NCBI GenBank assembly: GCA_964017235.1 | Contig: OZ024936.1 | Span: 34,866,040-34,930,039 of the forward strand | DNA: 64,000 nt | Reading direction: 5' to 3' | Source of the DNA: Sabellastarte sp. h YS-2021 | Taxonomy: Eukaryota > Annelida > Polychaeta > Sabellida > Sabellidae | In this document: in pieces, positions 25,701 through 36,475 of the stretch | Layout: every line of letters begins with the position of its first letter | Numbering within the stretch: position 1 is the stretch's first letter | The notes under the pieces: model-generated | Seen by the model: only the letters and a program-made list of their open reading frames with translations | What the model was told of the DNA's origin: nothing | Database searches by the model: none | Program-made: the position numbers and the translations under genes

Positions 25701-28700
25701 TGACAAAGCCGCATTTGCGTTACGCGAAAGCCCAAAATAAATAAACAACCACAAAATGATAGTGTAATCACTGTAATTGTATAGTGATTGCAGAACTCAT
25801 ATATACTTACTGTGTAATCACCGCAACTGCATAGTAATTCTAGCCGCAACTGCAAATCATTAGAAATCTCCAAATTTATCCTTTTAAGCTGGTTCCAGGT
25901 CTTTTATTAAATTATTTTACATTATTATAAGGTTTGATGTTACAGAACTTAGCTGTAGTAGAGGAAAACAATGGTTACACAGCAAATTACATAGATTTTT
26001 ACAGAATAATCTATGCTGACTGAATAAAACCAGTTTCTTGAACTTTACAATTTTGCATTTACAGTTCTGAAGTAATCCCTGCAAGTAACATTTAAAAGTT
26101 ACTCATACAAGTTATACTTTGTGCTTTAAGAATTCTTCTTAGTCTTACTTAACTGTACATGATATCACATGTAAATAAATTAAGTTCAGTTATATAAAAA
26201 ATCTATTTGTCTTTCTCTTTACCAAGTTGATTATTACTTCAATTTAGTGCATACTTTCAATCTTTGGATGACAGCTATTTTCAAGTTTAGACTTTATAGC
26301 AAGATTGAATAACTTGCATATACTCACATACAGTTGAATATTACACATTTTGTGACTCAACAAGAGTATAAAGTAACATGATTAACCTTGCTGATTGAAC
26401 CTTTGGACTTTGTGCGACTTTGTCATATCGAATTGCCCACTTGTTGACTGATATGTTTGATAGTTTATTTTGATATTCATATGGAATCTGAGACTTGGAC
26501 TGAAACATTGTGGACTGAAGGTACTTCAGGGTTTCTGCATGGTAATGCAAGGCAAATGAGCTACTTCAGGTAAAGAAGTAATAGGGACATATAAATTATT
26601 TGGACTAATTTACAAACTGGTTTCGGGCTCTCTAGTATTTTTAGTCTCAGGCCACACGCTACCAACCTCTTTCCTTGAGTGAAATACTGAGGCCCACTAC
26701 AATATGCTACAGTAAAGTTGTGTAACCAGTAATTTCGCAAAATTACTGAATATTTTAGGAATTTCGTGAAATTCCTGATTTGGTCAGTAAAAACAGTGAA
26801 ACACTCTTGTCTTGACTAACATCATCCTCAGTGAGTAATATCTCAGGGCAACAATCAAACTGGTTGCATGAATAGCTTTCCTTCACGACTTCTGCTTTGA
26901 CGCCGATTCTGTAGAGGTCTGTGTCTTTATCATGGTATATTACTAGCCCCAGTATGTTTCTTGGGTCTCCTCTGCCTCTGTCTACTTGTGGTATAGAAAG
27001 TGCAACAGCATTAAAATCCTTTTTAAACCTATCTATACATAACTTCCAGTATTAATGCTATAAATTTCACTGCATTTTTGAAGAACTATAAATATCACTA
27101 TAACACTATAAAGCATGAAATAATCTGATGAAAAGGTCAAATTTATGTCTCTTTATATAGCCAGGAGAGGATTAATGACAGACTTTGATACCCAAGGTCA
27201 AAAGAAGAAGTCTTCCTTTGAAATATTTAACTGTCTTTTAATCTTTTAATGCAGATTACTCAGGTATGAGTTTTTTGGTTCTATCTATTGTCATGGCTTT
27301 TCATGTGGATAAACTCCCCATTTTGGTGGTAAATACTTTGAATCGATTAAAGATAACTATTGAATTAACTGATTGGAAGTACACTGCAATAACCATTATA
27401 CTATAAATCCCCAACCCCATCACCCATGGCAGAAGCCATACTCGATCAATCAATTACAATTACTGAAGCTACTCATTGACAAAAGATCGATTAACTTCAA
27501 AGGCTTCCTACACAACATCAAACATACTTCAAAATGCTGTATTAATGAAAAACAGAAGACATAAAATAAACCTAGATCCATGTTAAATAATATTTATAAT
27601 AAAATACAGCTCAAAATGTATAATGATAATAATATGTATTAATATGTATTATAATTGATAATATATTTAAATGATAATAATTGTTGACAAATTTAAGATT
27701 AATTTCAATATCAAGACCAATTATGAAAGTACTTAAACCCATGTAAAGGTATCACATTAAATGTTGACTAAAACTATTATTATTACAAACAAAAAGTACA
27801 TCAGTTTTTAATTTCTAGATGCACATTAAGTATTTATATTTTAAAAGTCAATTTTAGCGTATAACATAGTTAAGTTTTTCATAATTCTTCACATAAGTAA
27901 CCCTAAAAATGCATTTCCAATATTTCACAAATTTACTGAATGCTCATCAGTAAAGCTGTGTAAAATATTAACAGAGATTTCAGGAATTTCATGAAATTAC
28001 TGAAAATTTTACTTATTTCGTGAAATTACTGACCAAATCAGGAATTTCGTGAAATTCCTAAAACATTCAGTAATTTCACGAAATTAGTGGTTACACAACT
28101 TTACTGTAACATATATACCATATCAAAGCATGAAGTAGTCACCTCTCTGTTTACAGGAAGACTGCACAAAGAGCCTATGATTATTCCAGTTTATGTCCCT
28201 ATCAGGCTTTCTGTGGCAGAGGGCCTACTATCTGGCACCAGGGCAGATTTTGTCAAAATGACCAAACATCTGCATTCCATGGGGTCAAGCTCGGCTAACG
28301 GAAAGGTCAACGGAAATATGGGTAATGCTTTTCAGGTTTGAAAACAGTGCTCTTAGATTTTTATAATTTTAATTTTTAATATCTGTAAATATGAAAACAC
28401 ATTTGTCATTACTGTAATATAATATTGTTCGAACCTTCTATTTGGTCAAAAATTGAAGGCATTATTTTGTTTTAAAACAAATTTATAACTCAATATTTTT
28501 GCATTTTATATCAACATTTCTTATCTTAAAAACATCAAAATAATTTTATCATACATCCAACGCAATACCTATGTTCCACTGGTGGACTTAAATGGCGACT
28601 GACCACAAATAGCAGATAGTGCCAAGAAACGCTTGTCTTGCATGACTTTTTAGATTAGGCAAGAATATCAAATTATCAGTAGCTAACTGTAGAGGAATAA

Positions 28701-31700
28701 ATTCTACAAAGATCGTATTTGCATCCAGTGTTTAGCCATTCAACTCAGTCTAACAAGATTATGATTCACCTTACCAGGGGAGAATCCAGCTTTTAAGTAG
28801 GGGGGGGGGGGGGGGGTCACATCAGAGTAAGGTGGGGGTTCACATCAGACATACCATAACTAAGGGGGTCGGGGGGCCTGCCCCCCTGTGAAAAAAATAA
28901 TTTTTGGTATATAAAAATATAGTGCATTTCCAGTAAATTTAATACCACTCTCAAGAAATAATTTTATACTTTGGGTTGAACCCCTTTACATTATTTTTCT
29001 TCTGGATCCGCTAGTGGGTACATAGTGTATGACATGTCATAACGACCTAACGACAGTCCAAACAGGACATACCATCAAACTTATGAGCCTTATGAATGGT
29101 TGCTTCCAAATTAAAAGAGTTTAAAGAGTTGAAGGCTTGATTGCTAACACATGAAATCATATAAAAGGGGTCACACAAACTGCAGTTATTTTAATGGATA
29201 TAAAACCATCAAACAAACATGAGAGATGTTTTTTCTTTCATCAAAAAGTCGAACATCACCACCTTCGTACCCAAGGTAAACTGAGCCATCTAGAATGAAG
29301 TGGGAACACCTGGCCTTACTTCACCATTTCTGGAAACTGGTTTTAAATGGAATTAGGCTTCAGAAAGACATGTGTGGCTCCTCATGCAGTAGGCTGCAAA
29401 TACATCCGCATTAATAAACCCAAGAAGTCTGGTTTCCAATCATGTTAATGGCTGAAGATATGGCTGGATGTGGATTCATATGCACAAATATTCCATAAAT
29501 GTCAATTAATGGTCAGACTAGAGGATGGAATGATTGGTATTCCAGAGGCTCACCTAATCACCGAAAGCAGGCCAATTTTCCACTATTTCTGGCAGATGAC
29601 GTGATTGCCTTGAAAACGTACATCCTGTAACCCTATTACAGATGTAAATTTACTAGGAAGGAAAGGATAGCCAACTAAATGATTTTGGGGAGCAATTATG
29701 CAAAATGTTTTTGGAATATTGATCAACTGATTCAGACTGTGTTTGACTGTCATGGAACATGACACAGAAACTGTGGCAAAACTAGCCATAGCCTGTGTTG
29801 CTACACAGCTAGCTTAGGCAAGTCCAGGGCAGAGAAGACCAGAAGGTAAAAGAACAAGTTGCAGGACCCAACTTGGTGGGAATGAAGGCCCTGGTGTTTC
29901 ATGTAGAAACCCATCCAGATCAGCCAATTAGAAGTGGCGAAACAGAAAAGGCTACGAAGGGCACTGGCGTAGTATAATGACTACATTCACTGAAACAAAT
30001 CTGCACAATTTATTTAGTACATTTGAGGGACAGCAACAACCCAAACATGTAACACGTTTACTACAATTTTTGCCCACCCTTGCCAACTGTCACACACACC
30101 AATGAAATTTAACAAGTGCCCTATCTGCATTAGCGTTTTCGGATGGGTGGGGGGGGGGGGGTTACTTCTCTCTTTTATATATATTTTTTTAGTTTTCAAA
30201 CCTTATTTAATGAACATCTTTGGCAACAACTGTCTGAGATATCTGGGGTCTGGCCATGTACTTAGCGAATAAGTTTAAGCATGTGTTTTCTTAAAAGTTA
30301 GGGGTGGCAAGGAGACAGTCTGAAAGTTTCTATTTTGGGCAGGGAGTTACAACTTCAGTGCTTTTGGTGGTTCTGAAAAGAACTTTTTAAGTGAGTGTTC
30401 CTGAGAAGAAGCTTTCTTCTGGTTCTGAGAATAACCTGTCTTCTTCTACTTTGGTAGAGTGTCAGTGTCTCTTGGGTCTTCTCACTGAATTATTTGTTGC
30501 AGATATACTTGGCCCGGATGGTGTTGCAGGGCTGGGTATATATATAGTGTTCAGATTTACTGCATTATGGTCACTAGGACCTCAAAGGTTATGCACTGGA
30601 ATATCTTTCACTGGACTTAAGGGCAGTATCTGGGAATCCTACGTGTATAAGCTGCTCCAAGAGTCATTACTATGGCTGGGTAGAGATACATCATGATCTG
30701 ATGGAGAGCTCCTGCTGTGGTATATGTGTGTAGATATGGCTAGGTATGTAGTTGTGGTTGGCGCTGACTCAAAGACTGCTGATGCTGTGCAAGAGGCTCA
30801 GGCAACATAAAAATATGCTGCTGTGCAGGGTGCTGTGACTATTCAGGCCCTTGTGTGGTTAAAAATATGTAATGTCTCTCCAACTGGCTGCTATGAAATA
30901 TACTTAAAACTGGAACCTGTAGCTGAAGTTGCTGCTACTGTGTCTGACGTGCTGGGCCTCTGTTTACTCTGAATGCTGACTAACAGCTTGAAACCCTCAA
31001 CCTTAAAAACTTCTGCAATTGACTCTGGCATTTGATCCAACTCTTTCAACAATAAGATATAATAAGTATTCCTTCAGGACTCAGGCGTGGCCTTGAGCAG
31101 ATTGCCTAGAAAGTTTATCATTGATTTCATCTCATTGAGAAGGTCTGTCATGTGCTGCCCCAGTTCCCCTGACTGAGTTTAAAACCATGTCTCACATAGC
31201 TGTTCAAACATGTTGTGCTTCTCAGCAAAACTCTGGTCAGGGGCTTTCCTTCAACTGTTTGCCTGTGAAGGATTTTGTGCTCCTTCCTGTAGAGAATATC
31301 ATGATCCTTGTGGAAATCAGCAATGCTTTTTCAATTTCTAAAAACAGATTGGCAACTGAAGTGTGACTATTACGTATAAACGTGAAAAAATTTCAGATCA
31401 TTCTCGCCCAGACCATCCCTAGGGCCCTGTGTAAGGAGATGTCCACATGTCCAATCTCCAACTGTTTGCAGTCAATTACAAACAACAAAAGCTCTGTCTC
31501 AAGGGCAGATGGCCTGGCCAATGACAAAAGTATGATCTCCGTCAGAGATTTCAAGATTAACATTCAACTGGCCACAAAAGAGTGCGCAACAGGTCATATT
31601 GCAATTCCACAAGCATTTTCACCCTTCTAACTGAATTGTTTATGGTTGATGATTTTGAAGGAAATCCAATCCAGTTCACTTTTATTCCCGGCTGTGTATC

Positions 31701-34220
31701 CTCTCAAAATAGATAGCAACTGGCTACCAAGAGGTGGTCATGTGACCAGTCGCCACTAAAGTCCAACAAGAAATGGGTATAACAGATATAACATAATGCC
31801 AGAAACAAATTCCGACTCACCCCCATTCTTAAATCATTTCCACAGATATAATCCTGTATAAAGGAGACCTCAACGAAGCAGATTCGAATCACTATGAATA
31901 TATCCAGCCTGAACACTTCATAAACACCGTAAGTAGGCCATCCTGTTATGCATTTAGATAAAAGGAAACAGGCAAGACAATTTCAAATTCAGACTCATTA
32001 AAGCTATAGGTACGTCAGCTGTCTAAGCATCATTTGTTTCACAGTCACCAGCCTTTATCTAGGAGATAACGTCTTATGTCTTCATGGCTCTTTCTAAAAC
32101 TACAATAGAATTTTATAGTCACCTTTTAAATAGTGTCACGAAGCAGTCATTTCTTAATATGCATGCTCAGCTGATAAAATTATATTCCTACCTCTCTGTT
32201 AAAATACATACTTGATAACTTCATGTAGATGCATTCAGCAGTTTTTGTAAAGAACCTTGGTGTCTTGATTGATGTAAAGTTTTCCTTCGATGATCATGTC
32301 CGCAATATTTGTAAGACTTCTTTCATTTAACTGCACGATCTCAAGTGGGTTAAACAGTATCTGACAGATGAGGCTGCTATCCTGGCTATAAATGCCTTGG
32401 TGAGTAGTCGTTGGGACTATTGTAATTGTCTCTTCAGAAGTCTGTCCAGTTTTAAAATACACAAACTGCAGTGAATCCAAAATACTGGCTAGAATTATCG
32501 CAATTGTCATAGATACACAGAGGCATATCCTATTTAAAAACACTTTGATTACATTTTTGCTTTAGATGCTTCCATGGTTTAGAATGATTTACCTAATGAT
32601 TTTCTTTCTGTCCATACTCTTGCCTGTTTCAGAAAAGGCTAAATCCTACCATCTCCTTGGTATCAACATTCCCTTTGTCTTCAGACCAAGGATTATTAAA
32701 CTGGTTTCTGGTGTTGTGCCTTAAGAGTTTCCCATGGGCAGATTTGAAGTGATGTAAAAGTGTAGAATGGAAAAGAAAAGAAAGACGTGTTGTTACTATT
32801 GTCATTTTTGTTGTTGTTACTTTTTAGGTAATAAGTGCTTTAAGTGCTGAAAACCAATATACAACTGGTGACATTGATCATTCAAAGCCACCCCCACTGC
32901 CAGAAAGAAAGTGGCGGGGAATCCACCCAGATTGCGGGAACTATATGTAAGCATTGATGTGACAAATTATAAGCATTGTAAAATTGTAAGCAAAACAGAC
33001 ATAAAAGGCATGCATTTTACTTGGTCTTCACAGTTTATACACTTAGAACACAAATTTATTGACTTTATCAAGAATTTTCTCTTTAAATGATTGTTTTTGA
33101 GAGGAAACATTTCTTATCCTGGACATTTACTTATTTGTGTCTGTTGTGTATTTGTTTGGTTACCAAAGGTTTTATCACACTGCATTTCAGATCAAAGTCA
33201 ACATCCATACAAAAGCTAAACATTTGCTCGAAAACTACAAACCAGACTTTAACAATGAAGGAAACATGTTCCCAACAATATCCTTGGTCAAATTGTGGAA
33301 ATTGTGATACAGACCATAATAATGACTCATACGATGTTCATGGTTCAAAGAAGAAAAAGACAAGGAGGAACAAGAAGCATGACAAAGGCATAAAAGACAG
33401 AAAACATGCTTTGTATGATGATGATAACATATCAGAAGATACTGTCAACCTTTGTTGCGATCCAAATTTAAGTAGTACTTATTTAACTATCGATATGCCT
33501 AAGTACAAAGCAAGGGCGATTGTAGACAAAGAAGGTACTGAAAACACAAATATAAATAAAGTTATTGAAGTCATATCTGGGTCATGCAAAGCATCTGCTG
33601 AGAGACCAGAAAACCTTTGTGAAAGATATGTTACAAAAGGATCTACCAAAAACCCTTATGTCAACACTTCCAGTGAGAGTTACATGGACATGAGAGGAAG
33701 ACAATCCAGAAAGCCCCATGCCATGAACCTTACCTCAGAACACAGTTCTGAGATTGACAGCTATGGAGTTCATAAGCCCCCTGTAAAACAGAGCATGACC
33801 ACTGCAGGTCCAGAACTTAATCCACAAACTCCACATGATCAGCCTCAATACGACTATGCTACTCTACCCACAATGCACTCCAGATTACCACACACTCTGT
33901 ATAGACCTGATGATATCAAACTAGACACTTATCGTCCTCCCCCAGTGCCACCCAGAAAGAGATACTCTTTTCTACGCCTCAGTGACGTCCCACACGACAT
34001 AGGGAGCCTCGGTGTCGATGAAATTGTAGACAGCCTGAGACTGCTGAATCTTGATAACTCTGAACACTGTGTCCGTCTCTTTAGGAAGAAGCAGATTGAT
34101 GGCAGAATGCTACTCAAGTTTTCGAAAGAAATTCTTATGAAGAATTTTGGTCTCTCTGATCTCGATGCTTTTTTGGTGTTTGAGTTTGCTCATGAGTCAT
34201 GGAGGCCCAACGATAACTGA
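16707..34220 (+). CDS. GAREM-like adaptor with CABIT and SAM domains, complete, six exons
   Basis: Exons 16707-16862, 24245-24365, 24757-24951, 28157-28335, 32828-32946 and 33191-34220 total 1800 nt and join in phase to 599 residues plus TGA. An in-frame TGA lies just before the first of two adjacent ATGs (16707, 16710). Residues about 5-215 form a CABIT-type region (motifs PELVFVTEGFCGF, ISIPVKHPLKF, IPVYVPIRLSVAEG). Then come PPPLPERK, a basic patch KKKKTRRNKKHDKG, YVNT (Tyr413, Grb2-type YxN), YMDM (Tyr421, YxxM), PPPVPPRKR (from 507, SH3 ligand) and a SAM domain at about 529-594. GAREM proteins act in the cytoplasm, linking phosphotyrosine signalling to Grb2 and ERK. At 599 residues it is shorter than vertebrate GAREM1 as generally described. 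Introns 1, 3 and 4 are swollen by mobile DNA. Function is inferred from the family. Confidence 0.8.
17460..18170 (+). pseudogene. Harbinger A companion ORF relic (MADF type)
   Basis: The DNA aligns by eye with 20285-20760 of element B: shared blocks include the CCACAGA(T/C)AC...AGAGTTTG block, AACAGAGGAAAG-like blocks, CAGGAAAG, TCCCAAAGGACT and CTGGCCA. Frames are broken by many stops. Only position and similarity to the B copy identify it. Confidence 0.5.
18230..19450 (-). pseudogene. Harbinger A transposase relic
   Basis: The minus strand encodes pieces of the Harbinger DDE transposase core: LLGNDAFALKAWLM, a broken linker, then VVDNAFGIL, which parallels FLGNNVFALMPWM and MVENAFGI in element B. 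The segment from VVDNAFGIL includes a small duplication (two ATTAATATTCCAAA blocks at 18296 and 18340). Further upstream on the strand (about 19390-19450) matches the element B 5' region. Stops and deletions make it inactive. Confidence 0.7.
20325..21490 (+). pseudogene. Harbinger B companion ORF with MADF-type DNA-binding domain, frameshifted
   Basis: A Glu/Arg/Gln-rich coiled N-terminus (20325-20520) leads into YDKEAIVNFLKDHKELYNKT (about 20560-20625). After a frameshift comes DKARKECLWERLTNS (about 20639-20685). Together they give the acidic-aromatic and CLWE-type core of MADF/Myb-like proteins encoded next to Harbinger transposases. Farther on, a third frame has AFCNYLAS and VEALEDRIFQTFRNEGVK (about 21100-21185), then Gln-rich sequence. 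In active elements such a protein helps bring the transposase to nuclear DNA. Several stops and frame changes show it is not functional. Confidence 0.65.
22300..23200 (-). pseudogene. Harbinger B DDE transposase, frameshifted
   Basis: Read from about 23200 down to 22300, the frames give TTICKFIPQIYQAILAKF, VGAIDGKHI (first Asp of the DDE core), SDYYNYKG, FFLGNNVFALMPWM (second Asp position replaced by Asn in GNN), KPYSRRQLTREERIANYRIS, MVENAFGI (Glu) and VVLHNML. This order is that of PIF/Harbinger transposases, which cut and paste the element at TTA-like targets. Loss of Asp in the GNN motif, plus stops and frame changes between blocks, indicates an inactive copy. Confidence 0.8.
25183..25799 (+). 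mobile_element. Candidate solo LTR of an LTR retrotransposon
   Basis: The segment starts TGTGACGG and ends AACTCA (TG...CA) and is flanked by TATAT on both sides (25178-25182, 25800-25804). It contains a TATA box (TATATAAGG near 25660) and downstream an AATAAA (near 25735), in the order expected of U3-R-U5. No second LTR or internal ORF is nearby. The flank is AT-repetitive, so the 5-bp duplication could be chance. A short inverted pair GTAACGCAAA/TTTGCGTTAC (25201, 25716) leaves a DNA-transposon origin possible. Confidence 0.45.
26710..28106. mobile_element. TA-flanked non-autonomous element with about 95-bp inverted repeats (Tc1/mariner-like)
   Basis: The left arm begins CAGTAAAGTTGTGTAACCA at 26710 and the right arm ends TGGTTACACAACTTTACTG at 28106. 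TA flanks both (26708-26709, 28107-28108). The arms match for about 95 bp with few mismatches and are themselves built of short palindromes such as GGAATTTCGTGAAATTCC. No transposase frame occurs in the AT-rich 1.2-kb interior. It ends 50 bp before exon 4 of the second GAREM-like gene. Confidence 0.75.
28785..29018 (-). repeat. G/C-tract repeat with CACTAGCGGATCC end
   Basis: Seventeen G at 28800-28816, then G/C-rich sequence, AT-rich DNA, and the terminus GGATCCGCTAGTGG (29005-29018). Its reverse complement CCACTAGCGGATCCAG matches the start of the sequence at 40263 (ACACTAGCAGATCCATAATG). These are therefore two copies of one repeat in opposite orientations. The second end is not clear. Confidence 0.5.
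29019..31950. repeat. Degraded dispersed repeat family C, copy 2, in intron 4 of the second GAREM-like gene
   Basis: 30340-30650 and 31735-31775 match copy 1 at 14650-14930 and 15530-15575. Between them lies a longer interior than in copy 1, with no intact frame. A 12-G tract sits near 30148. The rest, from 29019, is unassigned. Frames at 30391-30696 and 31382-31630 have no recognisable domain. Confidence 0.4.
32223..32690 (+). pseudogene. LINE reverse-transcriptase fragment, plus strand
   Basis: Translation gives AVFVKNLGVLIDVKFSFDDH, then DEAAILAINALVSSRWDYCN and CLFRSLSSFKIHKLQ, and near 32570 WNDLP-like sequence. This parallels the thumb and C-terminal part of the minus-strand LINE at 38560-39662 (IKNLGVWFDSDFSFSCHV, EAALLAANALVGSRLDYCNS). 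Several stops are present. It is a CR1/L2-like fragment of the same or a close family, lying just before exon 5 of the host gene. Confidence 0.7.
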
Positions 34221-36380
34221 CAAATTTATGCATTGAGATAAATAATATTCATTGCCTCTGAAAGCTATTTTCTTGGAGAAAAAGCTAAAAATGAAAACCC
34301 ACATTTTATAAACTGTGTATATTTAATTTCTACATACATACCAAAGTAAGTGAGAGATGACAATATTTTGCTATTGTGCTGTAACTTCTAATTAATTTGA
34401 CAGAAGTTATTTCAAATCATTCAAAGAAATTTTAATTTACATCTGTTATATACGTGAATAGTCCGTCATAGGTGACTTGTTGCATTTGTATAATTGTATT
34501 CCATCAAATCTGGGTTGTTTCTCTAATTTATTACATTTACTCAGAAGGAATGAATTTGTTGGTTAGCATTAAGGTGCCAACCAAATCATTCTTTCACCCC
34601 ACCCATCACCAGAGCATTTTTTTCTCTACTATTGCCAGATCAACTAACAACCCAATTTGCCAAAATGGTGGACGATACCTGACCCTTTATTGCAAAGTAA
34701 AGTGGTGAGGCAGTCAAAATACAGCAAGGCCTGAAAAGGGGTGAAAAACTATGCCAATCTGTTTCATCTTTGTATCAAGATACTCAAAGTGGCATTACCA
34801 TGATGGTTGTCTGTCATTTACTTTAAATTTAAACTAACGAGGGAATTGGAAGAGGATTACAAAAATAATGTCAAATTAAGTATTAAATTTAAAAACAAAA
34901 CTAGGAGGAAAATTACTCGGTTTGATTACAGAATTTTATTTAATATTTTATTTTATTTACATGTTAGTATGAAGAAAACATGATTTGTAAAAATGTTTTA
35001 CAAATTACACTATTCTTAATAAGCACCTTACATAAGAGGGGCAACAGGTAAAATATAACACATACAATAACGTTGTCAAAATAATTCTTTAAAATTACCA
35101 GAAATGTTCATGTGCTGTTTGGTTTGTTAAAACCGCAAAAAAAAATGTTTATGTTTATTGAGACTGAGCTTCAATTGTGTATAAACTTTTGTGTACTTGT
35201 GTACTAAATTCTATAATTTGTAGTAAGTACATGCTATTGTTTGTAATGTTTCTTGGGTAATTGGGTATTCATGGTACTATACTTTGTACTGGTATTTTGG
35301 CTTGTACACATGGACATTGTTACCAGTTAATTGGGCCGATTATTTGGCCTTTGGCATTTTGGTGGTATGTAATGGGAATTCTATATTTCTTTAGCTTTTT
35401 TGTTTCAATTTTCAATTTGATTCGGTGTCCTGATGTAATAACATTATGCTTTATATCTAGCTAAATTTTTAGGATGAAGTTGATGTTATTTGCCAGTTAT
35501 TTTACTGAATTACTTGGTAATTACTTAAACAATTTAGTGTCCTTTTTAATGTCGATGGTACAGTACTGGTGAACTTGTAATATTAATATGTCAGCACTTG
35601 TTTTTAATGATATATTGTGGTTGGCTGATATATATAAATAGATTTAATTGATATTCTTATACGCATATCTATTAGTATGCAAGTCTTGTGTATTGGCTTT
35701 GGATTTTTTACAACCTTTTATATCTTGTACTGCTTATTGCTTAGCATTTAGGATTTATTGGTCTTATATTGGTAATTGCTTTTATTGTTCTTAATATTAG
35801 GCAGGTTTCATATCTTGACTTGTCTATGTAACATTTTCGGACTTTTAACCTCATTTCACACTTCTCAGGTGTGATTTTTATGTAAGTGATGAGATTACCT
35901 CTTTAGATCTAGTAGTGATAATTAATGTTATATCATATCATTGACCTTTGTCATGGTCGCATACTTGGGGTTTAATTTGGGCATACTTTGGGCTGGCTTA
36001 CCTTTTATATCTGTAATGGGAGTAACTCTAATAGAAGAGATTACATTACCTTATTGGATCTAGTCATGTGAATAAATATTCGATTGTGACCTTGACATTT
36101 GTAGTTCAAGGTCATTTGGATAAAATTTGTGTGAGCTGGTCCGAGCTGCTGCTAATATGTGTAATAAATGTGGTAATGAGGAATAGTTTGTGTTACATGA
36201 TATGAAATGATATGAAATGCTGAATTGATAAAATATCGATGTATTTTTTGGTATTTATATATAATAAAAATTTATAATCCCATTTCAGCTTCTCTTTGGC
36301 CCTGGGAATGATAGATATCTACTTATTAAATATGCAGTTTAAGAATTTACATACAACCTTCATTAATAACTCTAAACTAT
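34221..36380. other. 3' flank of the second GAREM-like gene; no further gene recognised
   Basis: AT-rich. The 3' UTR must begin here, but no well-placed AATAAA was seen in the first kilobase; the hexamers at 36071-36076 and nearby are about 1.8 kb away. T/G-rich low-complexity sequence fills 35150-35800. Frames at 34472-34708 and 35261-35464 lack motifs. Confidence 0.35.
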
Positions 36381-36384
36381 TAGA

Positions 36385-36475
36385 ATAATAAAAAAAATTT
36401 GCACATTGTGATATCTGCCAAATAGTGGATAATTTGGAACACTTTTTGTACTGTTGTCACACTACAGAACTGGCC
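36385..36475 (+). pseudogene. Possible LINE C-terminal zinc-finger fragment
   Basis: The plus strand encodes CDICQIVDNLEHFLYCCHTT, a C-x2-C-x(n)-H-x4-C pattern like the CCHC motif at the end of many non-LTR reverse transcriptases. It sits in a frame broken shortly before and after. No reverse-transcriptase core is attached, so this is a guess from one motif. Confidence 0.35.

Noticed and set aside
29583..29789. Minus-strand frame with INIPKT...FTSVIG, reminiscent of HARBI1-type transposase
   Set aside because: Only a loose match; no catalytic motif follows in any nearby frame.
34472..34708. Small secreted-looking frame after the second GAREM-like gene
   Set aside because: No promoter, splice or family evidence; probably 3' UTR sequence.
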